DNA from: Deroplatys truncata
Taxonomy: Eukaryota; Arthropoda; Insecta; Mantodea; Mantidae
Direction of reading: 5' to 3'
Assembly (NCBI GenBank): GCA_030765065.1
Contig: CM060977.1
Span: forward strand, 160,961,052-161,025,051
Length of the DNA: 64,000 nt
Under the pieces are notes generated by a model. That model was given only the letters and a program-made list of their open reading frames with translations, did not search any database and had not been told where the DNA came from. Positions 12,108-22,786 of the stretch are shown here, in pieces (the stretch's first letter is position 1; the number at the start of each line of letters is the position of its first letter). The translations under genes and the position numbers were made by a program.

Positions 12108-12900
12108 TATGTAGAATAATCTCAGAAACCACTCAACCGATTTTGATAATTCTTTCATCTCTGAGAAGCTATATTTTTCTGACCGACATGGGCTAAAACA
12201 TATAAATTACTAGTAAATAACCATAAATTACTAAAACACTAAAAAGGATTTACAAAGTCTGTATGCTAGAATATGAAAATATTGGAGTTATAAAAGAATG
12301 TGCTTGCGAAGAATACTTTGAGTTTGCCATTGAGAAGAAGGCAGTTAATGCTCCACAGAAAATACGTCTAACATAAGACAAATATGCTGGTATTTCAGTC
12401 CAAATAATGTATAATGCAAATGGCCACATTTAGTAGATAAGAAAATAGAAGCCACAGCACAACAAAAGAGAATCAAATCACTACCATATGTATGCAATAA
12501 CAGTATTTTAATAACCCTAATATAAATAAGTTTTGCTTTATTTCCTTTGTATTTATGTTATAATAAAGCTCGTTAGTAGGGTATTCTAAATAAGTGTATA
12601 AAGAGAGAAAATTGCTAACATTAGAAATTATTGAACCGATATTTTATAAGTAATAACTGAGAAAATTATTCTTCTCAACGATCGTAGAGCTTGGCTCTTT
12701 TCCAAAGAGGTTAATTTGGTGGCCTTGTAATGCGGAATCTTCATATTTACCAGCTTCATTTCTATTTCGTTGTATCGCATATTGGCTATGACCCGAGGTT
12801 ATCAGAGATTGGTGCCGGGCAGTCGGAGATAAACAAACATAAGTGGCGCTCTCGCCAACGTAAACATCGGAAGCGCTATCTCAGATAAGCAGTATCTTCT
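12108..12900. other. no recognisable feature
   Basis: AT-rich until about 12660, then more balanced base composition leading into the promoter-like block at 12.91 kb. No coding region recognised. Confidence 0.45.
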
Positions 12901-12912
12901 GGGTGTTTCCCT

Positions 12913-12960
12913 TTCTCGAATGTTCTGGAACTTTGTGAAAATTTCCAACAGCTATATAAG
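12913..12960 (+). promoter_or_regulatory. heat-shock-type promoter: HSE array plus TATA box
   Basis: 12913-12930 reads TTCtcGAAtgTTCtgGAA: four perfect alternating 5-bp heat-shock-factor units in correct phase. The phase continues with two degenerate units and a further TTC at 12943-12945. A TATA box (TATATAAG) lies at 12953-12960, the spacing found in insect hsp promoters. About 30 bp downstream begins a purine-rich, GTGAG/AGTGA-rich stretch that would suit a 5' UTR. No heat-shock protein frame follows within 1 kb. It could be an orphaned hsp promoter, or the promoter of an LTR or other element that uses HSF. Confidence 0.7.
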
Positions 12961-13983
12961 GGAGCGGTCTCGCAAGTTAGTTAGTGAGCGAATTAGCGAG
13001 TGCGACGAAACAGTGAGCTACTTCCGCGTGATATTGGAGAACTCTTGTGTTAGACTCCCCAGTGAGTGAACCATCCGGAAAAAGGAGGCTACGTCGCGCG
13101 TATTTCATTACGCTGCTGTCAGGAACAAAGTAAAGCAAGGGTGGCGAAAACGACTTCCTTCCGCGAGTCACCCAATATGCAACACGCACTGCACGTGAAA
13201 AACAAAGGGACGGTTGCAGAAAGGGAACGGCTCCTGCCGGTCAAAATAACTCTCGAAGCATGTTTTCGCCACCTCTAAAGTAAAGTAACAATGAAAGCTA
13301 AGTGAAGTGACAGTGAATAGTTGAACTAGATCACATTAACGAAGTGACAGTGAGAACTTGTAGTGACAAAAACTGGACAAAGTTACAATATGTTACGAGT
13401 TTCGTATTATATAAGAACTGTGTAGCGTTTTTATCACTAAATAACTACGGAACCAAATAGGAGGTACAAAAGTTTAAAACAACTCTAACAAATTACTCAC
13501 CATTCCGGCCGATGATTGTTCCACTGTCAAAGGGCAAGTATAGGCTATGCAGCATGCAGAACTTGGAAGACTGCCGGGTGAGGTTAAGGAAGTCAGAAGA
13601 TCCACGTGTTTCACATTTGTTGGCGTGAATATTAGGGGATGTTTCATCTGTAATAAGGAATAGCGCGGGCTGTTCGAAACTAAAATTATAACGGTTAAAG
13701 GGGAGACTCACCATAAAAATCCTCTGGATCATTGTACAGTAATTTCATAAATAACGCGGTGAGATAAATGAACCTAACTAAATCGTGAATCCAGTTTAAA
13801 AAGCTAACCCTGCAATCGAGTAAGACAGCTAGTCATAAACATATTCAGTATGAGTGATGGGTTGTTATTCAAGTATCAAATACTTTTCCATACATAGAAG
13901 GTGCTATGGCACGATCTACTGCATATGTTAGAAGGGTCATTTGTACGTTGTTTTTAAGAGAACATTCAAACATGGAGCATATA
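12961..13983. other. putative leader downstream of the HSE promoter; no protein recognised
   Basis: 12961-13400 is less AT-rich than its surroundings and rich in GTGA/AGTGA words, like an insect 5' UTR or an LTR R-U5 segment. The frame at 13066-13278 (70 codons) has no recognisable domain. 13400-13983 shows nothing. I could not find matching terminal repeats that would prove an LTR. Confidence 0.35.
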
Positions 13984-14873
13984 TTTTTACTTTCTCTACT
14001 ACGTAGAGTAAGTAGGGGAAGTATTGTATTCCACCCAAAAATTCGATACCGAGATTTCACCGGAAATACATGTTTTGAATTCCCCTGAATCTAAAAAAGC
14101 ATTTTTGGAAACATGTCCGTGTGTGTCTGTGAACAGCATAACTCAGAAACGAACAGTCGGATAAACACCAATCTTGGCATTTAGGTTCAGTATCTTCCAG
14201 AGATGCGACACGAAGGTTTTCAAGAAAATCCCCCCCATCCCAGATTACCCTTTACATGGAACATTTTTCGAAAATTTTAATTTTCTCAAAAATGGCTCTA
14301 ACGATTTTGATTAAAATATCATATGTTTAAGATATTTTCATGACAAATAAAACGTATATCTTGAATTTTCTGGGAATGTCTCCAAAAGTATTCTTCATTG
14401 TGAACAACTTTTGCATAACTGGTAAACCATAAGAGATACACAAAATTTTACTACACACAAAATGTGGATCGCGTTAAAATACACAATTTATGTCATATAA
14501 ATGTTTTTGTTGAGTGGACCATTTTCGAGATATTGCTTGTTATTTCCTTAAATTTTTCAATACTTATTTTCTCAAATAGGAATTCGTTATTCATTTTTTG
14601 TTGTCTTGGATATGCAAAGAGTATTAATCTGTGGCAAAGGGATGGTGCTGCACCTAGCAACCAGCTATTAAGAGATATGTATGTGCTTAAAGGCTACTGT
14701 ATTTCTATATTGCCCTTGTAAATATATATTCCCCTTACATCTACAAGAAAATTAGCAATAAGATAGACTCTGCAAATGTTTATCTCGATTAACATGAAGT
14801 AGATGGAGAATAAGCGTTTGTAAAAATAGTGTGTACAAGAGTAGAGAAAGTCATGTGAGTGTAACGCATCATA
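13984..14873 (-). repeat. HX-A repeat, full length
   Basis: Complete reverse-strand copy with both termini. The segment near 14630-14790 (containing CACCTAGCAACCAGC, then ATTGCCCTTGTAAATA) is a variant shared with the copies at 22.7 and 44.9 kb, so these three form a sub-lineage. Confidence 0.9.
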
Positions 14874-15156
14874 TTTTTTTGTATTTAAACTCTTATTCTA
14901 AATATATATTGTAATAAGAGCTTTTGTTACGTATAGTTTAAACCACTGGTTCCAAACTTTTTTGACTGACGATACGCTCTACTGAACGCCCATGATATCG
15001 CGACACACTTATAATAATAATACTTTCTATGTCGTCTCGGACATCCAGTGTTGTAGATAGGCCGATGTTCACATGCAATCGAAAATTCTGAAAAATAAGC
15101 AGTAACTTGAGCAGCATTAAAGAAAGCAAAGTGTGTCAAACATTCCAACCTATATA

Positions 15157-16525
15157 CACTGCCGTTTGTGAAAATTGCAGCACCAAGAAGGAAACGCATG
15201 AATTCAATGAATTTAATACTACAGGTTAGGTACATGACAAGTAACAAATGATAAACATTTCAACATGCCTTTGAGCCCTAATATTCAGTATTTGGTGTGG
15301 CCTCCATGCGCTGCAATTAGAGCGGCTATACGCCGTGGCGTTGAATCAAAAAGGTTCTGAATAAGTTCCTGAGGGATTTCTCTCCACGCAGTTTGTATTC
15401 GAGCCCACAAATCCGTGACACTGGTTACTGGAGGACCGTGACGCACCAGGTGACGACCAACCATATCCCAAACACGTTCGATGAGCGACATATCAGGCGA
15501 AAGTGCAGGCCAGGTAAACAATGGTACCCGTCGCTCTTCGAAGAAGGCTTGTACATTCCTCGCCGGGAATTGTCGTGTTGAAAATGGCCTGTGGAGATGC
15601 CTGAAGCAGGGGAGTATCTCAGGCTCTACAACCACCGTTAGGTACCGGTTGCTATTCAAAGTGCCCTCAATTCGTAGGAAGCGTGATTAGTTGTTGTAAC
15701 CAATGGCGCCCAAGCCATCACACCTGGTGTTTGTCCGCTATGCCGCTCAACAATGCAGCCCTCCAAGTTGAACTCACCACGGTACCGCGGACACGTATGT
15801 GGCCTTCACTGTAGGACACGTTGAAGCGAGACTCGTCCGAAAAGACTACATTTTCCCACTTAGCACCCCAGTGACGGTGTTCACGTGCCCATTGCAGTCG
15901 GAGGAGCTTGTGGTTTCTGGACGACGGAAGCCGACGTGATGACATGCATGCAACCAGTCCAACCTGCAGCAGACGGCTACAAACCGTTGATGCAGACAGG
16001 TTCACGCCTGTTGCAGTGCTTCAGCGTCGAGCCAACACTGTGGATGAAGCTGTACGGTCCGTAATGTCCATGCGGACAAGATGAAGGTCATCCCCTGCTG
16101 TGGTCAAGTTCTGTGGTTCAGTACCCGCTCTTCGCTGCGTACGACCTTCATCTATCCACTGCTTCCACACACGCATCACTGTCGTAGCAGCATGCCCCGA
16201 AATTTAGGACAAACCCGCTTCCCGGATACCGATCATTTTGCCCCGTTCGAATTCACTCACATGCCGATAGGGTCCCTTTTACGTCGACGAGGCATACTGG
16301 CATTAACCCATTGTTTCCACCTTGTTTGACAGCTCTGCACTAACTACACTGGGCGCAACGCTGACCTTGTCGGACCGACACGAGAGAGCTTTGCTCGGCC
16401 TACGTGTACCCCATCTCTCTGCAAACCTGATCACTTATTGCTTGCACACTCTTCTACACTTCCACCAAGTTTGGAATTATTCGGGAAATTCTTTCTCGGT
16501 GTTGCAATTTTCACAAACGGCAGTG
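15157..16525 (-). mobile_element. Tc1-like transposon, full-length with TIRs and TA duplication
   Basis: A 1369-bp element with ~30-bp terminal inverted repeats starting CACTGCCGTTTGTGAAAATT on both sides and flanked by TA (15155-15156 and 16526-16527). It holds a single reverse-strand transposase pseudogene. Termini and target duplication are intact, so the boundaries are exact. Confidence 0.94.
15285..16295 (-). pseudogene. Tc1-like transposase pseudogene
   Basis: Start at the ATG complementary to 16293-16295 (MPRRRKRDPIGM, then a stop), followed by frame changes. Recognisable blocks in order: an N-terminal helix-turn-helix region (poorly preserved), HWGAKWENVVFSDESRFNV with the first catalytic Asp, then a stop at about 15717, LNSNRYLTVV, and the C-terminal block containing LSPDMSLIERVWDMVGRHL with the catalytic Glu, ending IAAHGGHTKY at 15285. 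The overall length (~337 codons) is normal for Tc1. Several stops and frameshifts make it non-functional. It is a different Tc1 lineage from the remnant at 11.5 kb. Confidence 0.92.
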
Positions 16526-16689
16526 TATTTGGACGTCAAATAAAATATTTTTAATATCTGTTTTGAAAACTTATCTATTTCAAATTAATGTGAAAAATCT
16601 GTGTGGTGGGTTGCACAGATTTTGACTATACGTGGCCTTATGGTTGACAGGCCGACACAATCATCTTTAAGATACAGGAGTCTGTTCCT

Positions 16690-16795
16690 GCGGAAAGGTA
16701 GAATCAGACGACTGAAAAGTTCAATGCCATAGCCGGGATTTGAACCACAGATCTCTCGGTTTCCGTCCGTAGCTACCGTAGCAACTGCCCGTAGG
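16690..16795 (-). repeat. tRNA-derived SINE head (family 4)
   Basis: On the reverse strand there is an excellent RNA polymerase III B box (GTGGTTCAAATCCCGGC) about 45 nt after an A-box-like stretch. Downstream the words GTCGTCTGATTCTACCTTTC recur in the hairpin at 17.0 kb. Not a genuine tRNA: no cloverleaf 3' half and no discriminator. Confidence 0.5.
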
Positions 16796-16978
16796 ACAGT
16801 AATTGTTCAGCTGGCTCGCATTTTCCCGATAAACCACAAGGAGCCCTGAAATTGTTTGGAGATGACATACCTCAATGGCAACTTACAATTCCACAAGTAC
16901 TTTAAGTCCCGGACTTCATAGTTTAGCCTCTATCAGGTCAATTAATGAATTAGTTCTTCTTCCACACATGTTTGTAGG

Positions 16979-17064
16979 ACAAGATGGGAAAGGTAGAATC
17001 AGACGATTGAAAAATTCAATGACTGAAAAATTCGTCTGATTCTATCTTTCCAACCTTGTCTTAC
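16979..17064. repeat. imperfect inverted repeat (hairpin-forming)
   Basis: Two arms of about 29 bp (GACAAGATGGGAAAGGTAG... and its complement ...CTATCTTTCCAACCTTGTC) around a ~28-bp loop. The arm core AAAGGTAGAATCAGACGA also occurs at 16.70 kb, so the hairpin seems built from the SINE family 4 sequence. Confidence 0.7.
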
Positions 17065-17884
17065 ACACATGGCTTGCGTGTAAAAACAATTAAGTCTGTT
17101 CCTTTGTTTAAATTTCACATTTTCATGGAAGAAAATGCTGATTCACACAAGTATGAGTTGGAAACGGCAGCAAAATGTTTATGGCTATCTTTGCAACCGT
17201 GGTATGCTGACATTGCGCAAGCATTCAAAAAGACTGCACTGAATTATCTAGAACTTTTGTTTTCATAGTAGAATCGCTTGACAAATCTAGAAAATCATTT
17301 TTCTCGTTGACAGGTTGGTGGCATTTTGAATGCTGATCTCACCAGAAGTACCAAACTCACTTACGTGACTCTGTACCCGCTATCGCGTATTATTGGGAAT
17401 ATCAATTATTCTTACAAAAGTCTATTTTCCTATCTACTTCATATTCCTTTCCCGAAATAGCTACATTACCTACGTATTTCTTATACATAGATACAAAGGG
17501 AACAGCGATAGTCATGTGTTTCAAAACTGGACGCTATATACTGACCTTAAAATTCCATACCCTGTCCAGAACATCACGAGAAGCAACTGAAAATCTACAG
17601 GCTTTAAAAGATAGGCTAGTGTTGAATAATTGGAACCATTAATAACGGATATCTCGGAAATGGTTGATGCCACAAAAAAAGCTATTTGAAATAAATTGTG
17701 TGTTTTAAAGAGATCCACTTTTTGTGTAACTACGTTTTCGTCTATCGCTTAACGTTTGCTAGTTGTAAAAGATTGTTCAAAAGTCTATCCCAATGAAGAG
17801 GACTTCAGAGGCTGTTCCCAGAAAATCCAAGATATGTATTATATTTGTCATGTAAATATCTTTAATATATGGTATTTTTAATTC

Positions 17885-18725
17885 ATTTTGAAGATTTAGA
17901 AGCTAGTAACAGTGATGTGTCATAATTTAAAATAAAGAGAGTTCGCTAAAATGTTGTTACTTGAACGCGTTTCGGGAGACGGTTTGCTTCCATTATCAGC
18001 ATGTTTTCAACTGATTTTGCCGGTCACTGTCCAGGGAATGTGTGGGGCTAGTGGTGTTCTCTGGTGCCGGGCTGATAAACCTCCAAAGGCTGCTGGGTGG
18101 CGGCAGTTCGAAATTCATTAAGTGATTCCTGTGTTTGACGATATGTATTTTTACCCAGATGTCCAATTCATTGCTGCTGTTGATCGGTTTTAAGAGTTTT
18201 ATGTTTGGAGTGATATGATGGTTTGAAGACCAGAAGTGATGTGCTACTGCTGATTTATCTGGCTGCTTTTGGTAAATGCATCTCATATGCTCTTTAAGTC
18301 TTATTTCAAGATTTCTTTTGGTTCTACCTATGTATACCAGGTTACAGTCATTACAAACTATTTGATATATACCAGCTGATTTATCATTGGGAATAGGATC
18401 TTTTGCTCTGTTGCACAGTAGTTTCTGTATATTGTGGTTATTCTGTGGAGACAGGGTGATGTTGTATTTCTTGAAAATCCTTTGAAATTTGCGATGTGTC
18501 CAAGGGTGATAAGTGAATTTCCTATATGCTTGTGGTTTTTGTTGTCTGAGTAAAGTAGTCGTTTGTTGGATGTATTTCTGTCTTTCAAACTTTTTTATCT
18601 TCTTATCTATTGTTTTTTTCTGGTATCCATTCATGGTGGCTATGTGGATAATGTGTTGGTATTCTTTCTGGTATTCTATTCCTCCAGTGGTATATGTGCC
18701 AACCTGTTTGTGAATTTTAAAATAT
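17885..18725 (-). mobile_element. Penelope-like retroelement, 5'-truncated
   Basis: About 840 bp inserted in HX-B. The flanking words GTATTTTTAATTCA (from 17872) and GTATTTTAATCAAA (from 18726) look like an imperfect target duplication. Contains the end of the reverse-transcriptase connector and the GIY-YIG domain; the catalytic RT core is missing. The terminal segment downstream of the ORF (around 17905-17995) is untranslated. Confidence 0.85.
17996..18715 (-). CDS. Penelope-like ORF fragment with GIY-YIG endonuclease domain
   Basis: An open frame of 240 codons, entered without its natural start (first internal ATG at 18634). Penelope-like elements encode a reverse transcriptase joined to a GIY-YIG nuclease that nicks the target. 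Here the RT part is gone apart from its tail. The nuclease shows AGIYQIVCNDCNLVYIGRTK (GIY and YIG motifs with the Cys pair typical of these elements) followed by the conserved Arg in RNLEIRLKEH and the SAVAHHFWSSNHH block. In the LDIWVKIHIVKHRNHLMNFE region a Val stands where related elements often have the catalytic Glu, so activity is doubtful. The frame is otherwise intact to its stop, meaning the insertion is not ancient. Confidence 0.88.
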   Translation of the reverse strand: MHKQVGTYTTGGIEYQKEYQHIIHIATMNGYQKKTIDKKIKKFERQKYIQQTTTLLRQQKPQAYRKFTYHPWTHRKFQRIFKKYNITLSPQNNHNIQKLLCNRAKDPIPNDKSAGIYQIVCNDCNLVYIGRTKRNLEIRLKEHMRCIYQKQPDKSAVAHHFWSSNHHITPNIKLLKPINSSNELDIWVKIHIVKHRNHLMNFELPPPSSLWRFISPAPENTTSPTHSLDSDRQNQLKTC

Positions 18726-18798
18726 GTATTTTAATCAAAATCGTACAGCCATTGTTTAGAAAATAAAAAAATTCGAAAGTTGTTCCATGAGAAGGGTA

Positions 18799-19345
18799 AA
18801 GGTAAAGGTACGTATTACGGAGGGGGCCCCCGGAACCGGGGCAGAGCACCGCACACAGGCCAGTCGGCCCATTGTGCTTCCAACGTGACTCCTGGGCGGG
18901 AGGGATGAGGGAGAGACCCGAAGCGCGACCAGATCCCGATGACGAGGGGCAAGCATGGACAGGGTCCCTAACGTTTCCAGATAGAACGCATGCGACGTCG
19001 CACGACCCCTGCCCAAGCCATCAACCTTCAGGTCCCCTGGAGCGGAGCCCCAAGCTGAGGAGAGACCTAACTAAACCTTTACAGAGCGCATGCCACCGAG
19101 CAGCCGCAACCCGTCGAACACCGTCGCCTGATCCCACAACGCTGAAACAGATTACAAGGAAGATGATGGGTATGGGAAATGAGAGGAAGGAGAGTCTTGG
19201 TAGAAGATGAATCACCCTAGCATTCGCCTGGCAACCCGGGGAAACCACGAAAAACCCATGGGCCAGAGTGAGCGGTCGGCGCGGATCGATCCCGGGACTA
19301 CCGAATGCGGGCTGCAGACGTAACCGGTTGAGTCATCGCGCTCGG
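18799..19345 (-). mobile_element. SINE family 1, full-length with target duplication
   Basis: A 547-bp tRNA-derived retroposon on the reverse strand. Its head (19345 downward) reads ACCGAGCGCGATGACTCAACC (A-box region) and CGGGATCGATCC (B box). It is flanked by direct repeats TCCATGAGAAGGGTA (18784-18798) and TCCATGAAAAGGGTA (19346-19360). Removing it restores the HX-B sequence. The tail is a short (AAGGT)n-like repeat rather than poly(A). Confidence 0.85.
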
Positions 19346-19607
19346 TCCATGAAAAGGGTAGTTTGGCGTGGGGACTTTCGTGGAAATCTTTGTGTTGCAT
19401 CTTTGGAAAGTACTGAAACTAATACCAACTTTGGTATTCACCCGGCCTTTGTTTCTGAATTATGCTTTTTACAGACACAGCCGCGGATCTTTTTCTAAAA
19501 ACGTTTTTTTTATTCAGGGCCCCAAAACATGTATTTCCGGTGAAATTTCGGCGTCAAAGTTTTGGGTAAAATGCAATACCTTCTCTACCTGCTATGTACA
19601 AGGCAGA

Positions 19608-19833
19608 CAAAGAAATGATGCGTCGTAAAGAGACATTTTGGATGACATAAAATGTATTTTTCAGTTCAAAACTTTCGCGACACACCAATGTGTGTTGGGA
19701 ATCACTGCTTTAAAAATCTTATTTTAAATTTAACGTATTTTGTGTTAAACTGAAAGTGCTACTTTAGCTATGTATGCGCAGCACAAACACTTCATGTTTC
19801 TCTTTTACGAAATTCTACCTCCTAGAAGAAAGG

Positions 19834-19873
<40 letters not shown>

Positions 19874-20011
19874 ATTTTAGTAAATGGTCTATCAAACTAA
19901 ATAGCATAGCTTAAAAACAGATAATGGTATAAACAGACTAAAATTACTTCCACTCCAGGCAGCTTGTTATTCTAATTCTATGTAAAATGGGTATAACCAT
20001 TTACATATACA
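19608..20011. other. no gene; contains a GA microsatellite
   Basis: AT-rich spacer with a (GA)n run of about 36 bp at 19832-19867. Nothing else recognised. Confidence 0.6.
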
Positions 20012-20013
20012 TA

Positions 20014-20790
20014 CGAGGGCATCCCAGAACTACTCGACCTGACGTATACAGAGTGGTTATTGTTTCAAACAAATGACTGGTAGAAAACCTTATAGACATT
20101 AGGTTTGAAGTTTGACGATGCTACTCGTACGTTGTTTAGTAATTGTTTGGCAACCATTGATAGTAAAGCCTCTCAGCGCATTTGTAAACATGAATAAAAC
20201 TGGTCATCGTTATGTGATACAATACGTTCACTTGAAAGGTCTTAGTCCAACTAATATTAAAGCTGAGCTAGATTCTATTCTGGGGGAGTCTGCTCCTTTG
20301 TTTACAACAGTAAAATATTGGGTGACAGAGTTTAAGCGAGGCCGTACGAGCTGCCAAGTCGAACATCGCAGTGGTCGACCAAATGAGGTGACCAAGCCAG
20401 AAATTGTGAAGAAAATACACAAAATGGTATTGGATGACCGTCGACTGAAAGTGCGCGAGCTAGCAGACATCGTAGACATTTCAAAAAGTGCTGTACATCG
20501 CACACTAACTGAAAATTTAGACATGAGAAAGCTGTGCGCAAGATGGGTGCCGCATTTACTCACAATGGCACAAAAGGAACGTCGTGAGGATGTTTCAGTT
20601 GAGCGTTTGCGAGGCTTCGCTGCAATAAAGCCGACTTTTGCGTTGATTCATACAGCGACCACAGGATTACTTCATGCAACTCAATTTAACGTATATTTTC
20701 ATGGGTTGAAATAGGCCAAGTTAGCATGGCAATGGCTCAATAAAGCTTTCATCTCAATGTCTTAAAATTTCTTTGTTACTCTATTTATTT
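20014..20790 (+). mobile_element. mariner element, internal-deletion derivative (copy A)
   Basis: The left end CGAGGGCATCCCAGAACTAC is preceded by TA and matches the terminal repeat of the longer mariner copy at 26.0-27.3 kb. The interior keeps the 5' part of the transposase, but most of the catalytic region is deleted (junction near 20600-20640), and the right terminal repeat is not found. The end coordinate is approximate. Confidence 0.8.
20190..20713 (+). pseudogene. mariner transposase, N-terminal part
   Basis: The likely true start is the ATG at 20190 (MNKTGHRYVIQYVHLKGLSP...), not the upstream in-frame ATG, because copy B aligns from this point. Residues 1-110 hold the two mariner helix-turn-helix motifs; the second reads KVRELADIVDISKSAVHRTL. 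The WVPHLLTMAQKERREDVSVE block, the linker that precedes the catalytic domain, follows. After the conserved linker the frame jumps to unrelated sequence, and neither the HQDNAPVH nor the DYFLFP catalytic blocks are present. Not a functional transposase, though the DNA-binding half is open. Confidence 0.88.
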
Positions 20791-20862
20791 TACGTTGCTT
20801 TAACTACAGGGTCATATCGCGAGGATCTGTTAGTGGATAACTCTTAGATCGAGATGTGGCGG

Positions 20863-21593
20863 ACAGTTAGCCCTCTAGGTCTCATCCCCGTAGCCACTCG
20901 CTTCGTCACGTGTCCACAGAGACCCTAGTGCATAGCAACTAGATCTTTTCCTTCGTGCCGTGTAGATGGCATTACGGTCCCGTCCGGTCTAACTGCCGCC
21001 TTCATTTAGAAAGGCGGACAGCCTTCTAGGTCTCATCCCTGTAGCCACTCGCTTCGTCAGGTGTCCACAGAGACCCCAGTGCATAGCAACTAGATCTTTT
21101 CCTTCGTGCCGTGTAGATGGCATTACGGTGCCGTCCGGTCTAACTGCCGCCTTCATTTAGAAAGGCGGACAGCCTTCTAGGTCTCATCCCTGTAGCCACT
21201 CGCTTCGTCACGTGTCCACAGAGACCCCAGTGCATAGCAACTAGATCTTTTCCTTCGTGCCGTGTAGATGGCATTACGGTGCCGTCCGGTCTAACTGCCG
21301 CCTTCATTTAGAAAGGCGGACAGCCTTCTAGGTCTCATCCCTGTAGCCACTCGCTTCGTCACGTGTCCACAGAGACCCTAGTGCACAGCAACTAGATCTT
21401 TTGCTTCGTGCCGTGCAGGTTGCATTAGGGTGCCGTTCGGTCTAACTGCCGCTCTCATATGGAAAGGCGGACAGTTAGTCTTCTAGGTCTCATCACTTTA
21501 ACCACTTTTGACAGAGACCCTAGTGCACAGCAACTAGATCTTTTGCTTCGTGCCGTGCAGATGACATTAGGGTGCCGTCCAGTCTTCCTGCGT
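20863..21593. repeat. 151-bp tandem satellite, ~4.7 units
   Basis: The word CTCATCCC recurs at 20881, 21032, 21183 and 21334 (spacing exactly 151 bp) and in altered form at 21489 (155 bp). Units 2-4 are almost identical, whereas the first and last are more diverged, as expected of an array evolving by unequal exchange. Each unit contains GCAACTAGATCTTTTCCTTC and TCTAACTGCCGCC. No ORF. Confidence 0.95.
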
Positions 21594-21721
21594 TTATTAT
21601 CTGTGGATAGATGGCATAGCATTCGCTATTACTACCTATTTTCATATTTTTCTATTATTTTGGACTTGAGGTGGAACTTTAGGTCGTGATATTAAATATC
21701 TAATTCGGTATTTACCTTATT

Positions 21722-21837
21722 GGCTGAGGAAAACCACGAAAAAGCCTCAGTCACATTGGTCGGCCCACGGGATTTGAACCCGGGACCTCCCGAATGCGAG
21801 CCACAGACATTACCGCCTGAGCCATCTCGCTCGGTGC
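21722..21837 (-). repeat. SINE family 1, head only
   Basis: The reverse strand reads ACCGAGCGAGATGGCTCAGG (A box) and CCGGGTTCAAATCCCG (B box), then GGCCGACC...GTGGTTTTCC as in the longer copies. The body and 3' end are missing. Confidence 0.8.
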
Positions 21838-22062
21838 AAGCAAACTGACTCCTAAATGTGTGATCACGAGGGATTTATTATTCGTTATGTTTTGTAGCAT
21901 AACGTTTACGCTATCAATTTGATTTCCTAACAAAGTGTCCTTTTCCTTTACCTGAAAATTATTTGCATAGTTTGGGTCTTACTTTTTCAGGAAACTGAAA
22001 GCAAGTCTTCCATATTATGAGCCAACTAGTTACTTTCAGAGATATTGCTTTATTCAGATTGT

Positions 22063-22786
22063 ACTTTTTACTTTCTCTACTACGTATAGTAAGTAGGAAG
22101 AAGTATTGTATTCCACCCAAAAATTCGATACCGAGATTTCACCGGAAGTAGATGTTTTGAGACCGCCTGAATCCAAATAAAGTATTTTTGGAAACATGTC
22201 CGTGTGTGTGTCCGTGAACAGCATAACTCATAAACGAACAGTCGGATAAACACCAAACTTGGTATTTAGGTTCAGTATCTTCCTGAGTTGCGACACGAAG
22301 GTTTTCAAGAAAATTCCCCCACCCCAGATTACCCTTTACGTGCAACATTTTTCGAAAATTTTAATTTTCTAAAAATGGCTCTAACGATTTGGATTAACGT
22401 GTCATATGTTTAAGATTCTTTTACGGTAAATGAAATGTATATCTTGAATTTTCTGGGAATGTCTTCAAAAGCATTCTTTAATGTGAACGACTTTTGCTAG
22501 ACAAAATTTTACTATACAAAAAATGTAGATTGCCTTAAAATACGCAAGTTATGTCACATACATTTTGTTGTTGAGTGAACCATTTTCGAGATATAGCTTG
22601 TTATTCCCTTAAATTTTTCAATACTTATTTTCTCAAACGGGAATTCGTTATTCATTTTTTTGTCTTGGATATGCAAAGAGTATTAGTCTGTGGCAAAGGG
22701 AATGGTGCTGCACATAGCAACCAGCTATTAAGAGATATGTCTGTGCTTAAAAGCTGCTGTATTTCTATATTGCCCTTGTAAATACA
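22063..22786 (-). repeat. HX-A repeat, lacking its 5' end
   Basis: Reverse-strand copy with the 3' palindrome at 22063-22090 and collinear to ATTGCCCTTGTAAATA. It then joins directly to an oppositely oriented HX piece. Confidence 0.85.

Larger units (their letters stand above)
17340..19607 (+). repeat. HX-B repeat, split by a Penelope fragment and a SINE
   Basis: An old HX copy collinear with the HX-B copies at 41.2 and (inverted) 32.0 kb: 17340-17884, 18726-18798 and 19346-19607. It contains the HX-B landmarks (GATACAAAGGGAACAGCGATA, GGATATCTCGGAAATGGTTGATG, CAGACACAGCCGC near the microsatellite site). Two later insertions, each with a target duplication, interrupt it. Confidence 0.8.

Noticed and set aside
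18872-19210. 112-codon ORF
   Set aside because: It lies wholly inside SINE family 1 on the strand opposite the SINE.
20863-21593. CRISPR-like array
   Set aside because: Units are contiguous 151-bp satellite monomers with no unique spacers, in a eukaryotic context.
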